Source of the DNA: Apus apus
Taxonomy: Eukaryota; Chordata; Aves; Apodiformes; Apodidae
Assembly: GCF_020740795.1 (NCBI RefSeq)
Contig: NC_067285.1
Location: forward strand, 21,224,241-21,288,240
Length of the DNA stretch: 64,000 nt
Direction of reading: 5' to 3'
Positions within the stretch are counted from its first letter, which is position 1, and each line of letters opens with the position of its first letter. Both the position numbers and the translations under genes were made by a program. Below the pieces are notes generated by a model that ran no database searches, was not told the origin of the DNA, and worked only from the letters and a program-made list of their open reading frames with translations. This document shows positions 31,417 through 64,000 of the stretch, in pieces.

Positions 31417-31640
31417 AAGAGGATTATCTGGGTTTTTTTTGTTTTCTTTTTTAAAACAAACTAAAGGACATGACATGCTTTATGCAGATACTGACTATCC
31501 TCGTGTGTCAGAGTAATTTTAAACTTGATGTAATCAAACATGCCTTCCTGATGATTAAATAAGCTTGTTGCACTTACCATTGCCTTAATTTACAGCACAT
31601 AGTAGTCCTTGGATAATAAAATATGTATCTTGTCTATTAG
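31417..31640 (+). other. ANXA7: ANXA7 3' UTR
   Basis: Short untranslated region after the TAG stop, ending near the AATAAA at 31615. Longer mRNAs using later signals cannot be excluded. Confidence 0.65.
31615..31620 (+). terminator. ANXA7 polyadenylation signal AATAAA
   Basis: Canonical hexamer about 200 bases after the ANXA7 stop, the first clear one downstream. T/GT-containing sequence follows. Confidence 0.7.
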
Positions 31641-34240
31641 CCCCTAATCCTTAGTCTGTTTAAATCTGACACAACCACCTCCCCCTCTGCCAGACTCCTG
31701 CATGATTAACTATTTGTCTCAGCCAAATCTCCAGCACCCAACAAGTTTCTTGAAATACCTAAACTTAACTGCTGAGATAACTGTGGTTGACAAAACAAGA
31801 CTGAAGCAGTGATGTGAAGCATTTTACACTCACTATCCCCCTTTAATGTCTTTTCATCCTAATGTTGAAAACCATGTGAGTACTGAGTTTAACTCACAAT
31901 ACACTGAGAGTTTAAGTCCTTGGTGGATTCTGACTGTATTCCCCTATTTAATTTCTTAAATTAGTCACCATTACTGGTTAGTTACTATTACAGAATGGAG
32001 AAATAATCTCAGATCTAATTTTGATGTATCTCATTGTAAAAGAGTGGGTTATACAGCAAATGACTGAGCAATGAAAAAAAATGCTAACATTACAGAACCC
32101 ATTTAAATCCAAACTGAAAGCAGTTGAGACCTAAACAATATAAATGACTACGTGGGTGTTTTCAATGGCTTTAGAAAGAACAGTTTTAAATAGAACATTT
32201 TGTTTTTTAGAAAGCCACAGTGAATCTGTCCCCAGACATAAAAGTAACAGAAGCTTCAAGTCCCGCAGCTAGCAATATGTTTCCCAACATTTCTAAGCAA
32301 CACTTATAACAAATGATGATTGTATTACAGGATACACCCTCACACAAACAACAAAACCCTACTGCTGATATTCCTCAAACAAATATAGCTAGGGCTGGTA
32401 GAGTTGATTATAACGTGGCAAACTTTTCACTCTTACGCAGCATGTACATAAAGGTTTTTGCAAAACAGTAACAAATACCAAGTTTACCGTATCAAAGAAG
32501 CTTAAGTATTTCACTTACGTCAGTGTTCTGTAACCTAAATCTGACTTCAGTCTGTTACTTTAGACTAAACTTTCTCTGACATTACACTTAGAAATACAGT
32601 TCAATTTAAAATTCATGGGGCAGATTAAAATTATTTCAAATACAAACAATAGATGGAAGTTGATTTTGCTCAAGCACTCTCTGTCCTTCTGCTGCCCAGT
32701 TTCAGCCCAGCCCCCAGCCCACCTCTGAAGATGCCTCCCCCTGCCCCGCAGGTAGGAGGCAATATGCATGATGGTTTCACTGGCAGTTCTGGGAAGACGT
32801 GCCCTATTCCCTGGGACCCCCCCAGTGTCCACTGAGCCCAGGACACGGGAGCAGCTCAAACCAGGGAACGACAATACATCTCACAGCTTTTGTTACCTGT
32901 GGCCTTTGCCTGACTGAGGTATTTCCAAGTTTCCAAGCCACCTGCCTTCCCCACCCAAGTACACTGAAAGCAGAAAATGAGCAATGCAAACTACTTACAG
33001 TTTTCTGAGAGGGAGGATATAATTTCTTCTCCCCAGTAATGCAAGCATTAGAGACAGCTCCAGACACCACCTTTCAGAAACAGAGTAGCGAAAAATGAGT
33101 TACCTACTTTCCAAACAAAGAAAACCCACCGACATAATCCTGTTACCTAAGAACTGGCTTGAAGGGTGACAGGATACACACAGCAGCAAAGGAGAAATCA
33201 GGTTCAGCCACTGCCCAATAAATTTTACTGCACAACTGCCTTAATATCTGGCAAAAACTACTACAAGACAATGGATACTGCAAGGAAATCAAAGGAGCAC
33301 ACATCATCAGAGCTGGGCACTCACTGCCACACAAGTACCAGAACCAGCTCTCTCCAATTACAATGAGGTCTTTCCAGACAAAGACTGAATCTGTATTTTC
33401 TCCACATACACAACTCCAGCTAGTCAGAATACTAATCATAGCAAAGATCCGAGTATAACACAAGAAATACTCTCCTGTGAGGCTGAGGTATTTTCCACTA
33501 GTGCTTCCAAAGTGGAATGTACCATCATAATGTTCAACATGTAAAATTTCAGTCATACTTAGTAATGTGTTTGTTCTGCTCTAATATGACATCATATGCA
33601 GGCTGTGCAGCTCACAAGTACAAGGGTGACTTGTAAAAAAACCCAAATAACTTACCATTTTTTAACTTAGTCTTCTGCACTCAAACTTTGCAAACAGTTT
33701 CCAATTAGAATGCATCTGCAATAAAGTAAAACATAACATTAAAACTCAATTAGCAATAGCATGTCACTTATGATCTTTTAGTTTTCAGCCTGATCAGCAG
33801 CTTGTCCTTACTTTAAAAACAATATACCAAAAAAGACTAAATGTTGTATCTGTATTGACTGTCAAAACAGCTAGTCCTCTCTGCCCAAAAAGCAGCCCCA
33901 ACACACTCGACCAGTCTTGGATGTTTGGCTCAAACCAACACACAAAATGCAGCTGTACTTAACAGCTTTTCTAGAATCAAGTAGTCTTGCTCTTAAAAGC
34001 TTGTACAAACCAACAATGGATGTCCAGTTTAGGTATTTTATTTATCAGAGAGAACTCAAAAGCCAAAAAAAGAAGCATGAATAACATCTAAATTAAACAG
34101 CATTTACATTTACATAGTTCTCTGCGAGCTAAATCTGACCTTTTAGGCAATTTTTTCAAAAGTTTAAATTTTGAAGACTATTTCTAAACAATTTTCAAGG
34201 TCAGATTAGACCTATGTATGCCAAAAAAAAACAATACGCA
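31641..34240. other. Gap between convergent ANXA7 and PPP3CB
   Basis: Mostly AT-rich, with a C-rich patch at 32690-32830. In human, MSS51 lies between these two genes. I see no MYND-type zinc-finger exon or other MSS51 trace here. A 137-codon open frame on the minus strand (33143-33556) has no recognisable domain and is treated as chance. Confidence 0.5.
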
Positions 34241-34269
34241 AGGATAGGAGCCGCAGCCCATGCACAAAA

Positions 34270-34275
34270 TTTATT
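34270..34275 (-). terminator. Candidate PPP3CB polyadenylation signal
   Basis: TTTATT on the + strand reads AATAAA on the minus strand. It lies about 1.5 kb after the stop codon. Neighbouring hexamers at 34542 and 34037 are alternatives. Confidence 0.4.
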
Positions 34276-34361
34276 GTGTGCTACTGTTTATAAAATACTT
34301 GGAATAGTTCAGAACATGCATAAAACTTCCAACCTAGGGGTATGTACAGATTGTAATTTAT

Positions 34362-34399
34362 GGGGGGAAAAAAAAAAAAAGGAAAAAAAAAAAAAAAGG
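34362..34399. repeat. Poly-A/poly-T low-complexity tract
   Basis: G-run, 13 A, GG, 15 A, GG on the + strand. In the PPP3CB transcript it would read as a near-continuous U-rich pyrimidine tract. Confidence 0.8.
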
Positions 34400-35793
34400 A
34401 GATGAACTCTAGTGACCAAAGTTTCAAGTTGTGCTCCAGGGGATGAAAAGGACATGTAGCAAATGTCAAAATATATAATAAAGTACAGTGGCAATCAGTA
34501 CAGTCCATTATTTGTGAACAAATTAGCACAGGGCTTCAATTTTTATTTTAACCAAGCAATCCTGTAGATACCAAAATACATGCAGTCTCGCGTTTACACT
34601 TTCACTAATGCCTTAGCAGTTGAACAGAGCAATTGCTTACACGCTGCTTTGCCTAAACAGAAACTATGTCCGATACAGTTTCAGCTTCCTTTACAGATTT
34701 AAAAATAATAAAAAGCTTGCAACTATTCAGCCCAGTGATTATTCGCTATTTATGCAACCATAATACTCACAATAAACTAAAAGTAGCAGTAACATCTAGG
34801 TAACCTATAGACGTACATCATAGGTCTATATATTAAATATTTGCAAAATGAAAACATGCATACACAAAATACAATGCCAAGCTTTACAGACTTGATATGA
34901 ATCAAAATTTACTTAAACAATGTACAAAGCTCAATTAAAAGTACCTTAAAATTAACACTTCCATATTTTTCTTACTTTTAAAATTAGTATATATAACAAT
35001 TTTTTATTTTTATTTTTTTAAATTCAAGGTGGGGAAGAGTCTTGAAAAAGCTGGGCAAAAAAGTTTCTAAATTAAATATTTTTTTAAAATCTGTGTTCAA
35101 GTAATAAACGTTCCTACATAGAAATCTTCTGATAAGCCGTAACTAAAAAATACAGTGAATACAATATAGAATTAGCAACATCTAAGGAGTAAACCTGAGG
35201 TCAGCATTTTACAGAATGACCAACTGAGATTTTTTTTGGCATTTTTTCTGTCTCTTTAAAATACAGTTTCTGCAGCCTCAGATATTTTAAGACCATTGTA
35301 ATCTATCATTTTAAAGACATTTCATGAAACCAATGTCCATTAATAAATAGTTAGCTCTTAGGGTTGTATGTCAAAGTCTGATTTTAAAAAAAAAACCCAA
35401 ACAAACAGAACTACCTCTACTGAAAGAAAAGATCCCATTTGTAAACTTAAAGGTGTTGACAATGAAAAGCGTAAGAGGCTAGTCTAGGTGTGCTTCAGTG
35501 GTAACAGCCCCGTTCTTTCCCCAGATCTCTTCTGAAGCTTCAGCAGCCAGTGATGGTTGTGTCAGGGGTGAGGCACGCTCCCAGGAGATGGGTCACCACG
35601 TAAGGAGAGGGGCTGTTGTCTCCAAAGCATGATGGTCTTTCTTCAGTGGGATCACATCAGATAGTTTTCCATCTCCTGTTAAGTAGTCACTTCAAGCAAT
35701 CCCCCTGGCTATGTCATCTCTTGTCACATCAAAAAGCAGTTATCTAGGAATTCTCAGGCAAGACATGAGTGAATAAACCAAAAGCTGATGTGG

Positions 35794-63135
<27,342 letters not shown>

Positions 63136-64000
63136 CTGCAAGCAAAAATTTTGTTCAATTTAATGAAAGAAAATTTAACAGAAAATAAGTTATAGTTAAG
63201 CAAACAGCCACAAAGAACTTCTAATTATGAAGAGAGAAAGGTATAAAGCAGGAATAACAAAAATTTTTTAAGCTTCCCCCTTTGCTTTTCATTAAGATGC
63301 TGTCCTCACTACCTGTAACAATACTAATGACAGCCCTATTTGAGTCTAGCAGATTGTGTAGTATCTTCCAAACAGTCAATGCACTGACCACTGAGGTACT
63401 GAAAGTTCTCAACAGTTCTTTACTGTCCTCCCCAGCCCCTCAGGTATCTCAGCAAATTCTCCTTGGTATGCATATTTGAAAATGCCTGCTGCTTTGCAAC
63501 AATCTGCTGTGTTCACATGGGATTGAAAAAAGCAAGGTATGCTTTTCTTTCTTAGTCAGGCTAACACAGCTTTTATTATCATACTATCTTCTCTTTGCTC
63601 AGTCACTTTCAGTGAACTACCTTCACTATTTAAACAGTGGATTATTCTTGTGTTTTTAGAATTCGAGACAGGACAAAACCAGTGGTCAGCAACCTAAGGC
63701 AGAAATGCCAAAGACAGCAAATGGGAAGACTTTCAAGAGCGTACAGCAAAGCCAGGTCATGTCACAATTAAAAAATAATTGAAAAAAAATGCACGGAAGA
63801 GACAACTGTTCTTAACTCCTCATTCCCACAGGAGCTTCCACCAGCTCAATGGAAATCAGGAGCTGCCTTCTTACTTCTATATGAGGTTGTGGGAAACAGT
63901 TATTATTGTTATTCTTCCTAATAACAATTAACAGGAATTTGAGAGACTATGTCCTCCATTGATGCCAAATGTCACTAATCAACTAACAGCATCTTTTAGG
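63136..64000 (-). other. PPP3CB: Right-edge sequence, PPP3CB intron 2
   Basis: No PPP3CB exon 2 sequence is visible here, so this is intron upstream of the first visible exon. It is AT-rich, with no repeat or RNA gene recognised. Confidence 0.7.

Larger units (their letters stand above)
34250..35793 (-). other. PPP3CB: PPP3CB 3' UTR (long form)
   Basis: AT-rich sequence downstream of the PPP3CB stop. Minus-strand AATAAA hexamers occur at 34542-34547, 34270-34275 and 34037-34042. I place the likely end after the one at 34270-34275, giving a UTR of about 1.5 kb. A polypyrimidine run (A-run on the + strand at 34368-34397) falls inside it. Confidence 0.4.

Noticed and set aside
33143-33556. 137-codon minus-strand open frame
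   Set aside because: No recognisable domain, cysteine- and aromatic-rich in a way typical of chance frames, no splice or promoter context, and it lies beyond the likely PPP3CB 3' end.

Overview
This is a vertebrate nuclear window, most likely from a bird. All recognisable genes are split by GT-AG introns, the promoters sit in CpG islands, and the only interspersed repeats I can name are CR1-type LINE fragments, the dominant retroelement of avian and reptile genomes. No bacterial operon, CRISPR array, tRNA or rRNA was seen. The species cannot be fixed from the sequence.

Layout, left to right. (1) 1-6.2 kb has no recognised gene. It holds a GC-rich islet with a CTCF-like site near 2.95 kb and a weak chain of minus-strand exon-like segments at 3.7-5.2 kb. 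(2) 6.3-7.45 kb is a CpG island with seven CCAAT boxes that drives EIF3F (+), complete in eight exons (6911-11276, 327 aa). (3) 11.6-17.2 kb is AT-rich intergenic DNA. (4) 17.39-18.46 kb is a second CpG island, taken as the ANXA7 promoter. ANXA7 (+) follows, complete in twelve coding exons (20883-31416, 459 aa), with CR1 fragments in its introns. (5) 31.6-34.2 kb is a gene-free gap between two convergent genes. (6) From about 34.2 kb to the right edge is PPP3CB (-), the calcineurin A beta catalytic subunit. Twelve coding exons (exons 3-14 by comparison with the mammalian gene) are present, and the exons for the N-terminus lie beyond base 64000. A CR1 copy with a dead reverse transcriptase lies in its intron 10.

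All exon joins were checked for reading phase and are consistent from end to end in the three genes. The genes do not form one pathway: EIF3F acts in translation initiation, ANXA7 in calcium-dependent membrane binding, PPP3CB in calcium/calmodulin-dependent dephosphorylation. The order EIF3F(+)-ANXA7(+)-PPP3CB(-) differs from human, where EIF3F is on 11p15 and ANXA7, MSS51 and PPP3CB are in tandem on 10q22.

The most interesting signal is the open reading frame running on past PPP3CB exon 12 into the intron. It encodes a 40-residue tail with an LAVP motif and matches the intron-retention isoform CnA-beta1 known in mammals. Others are a 30-nt cassette exon with a nearby perfect hairpin, a NAGNAG acceptor in ANXA7, the CCAAT array and 65-nt first intron of EIF3F, and a possible intronic terminal exon in PPP3CB.
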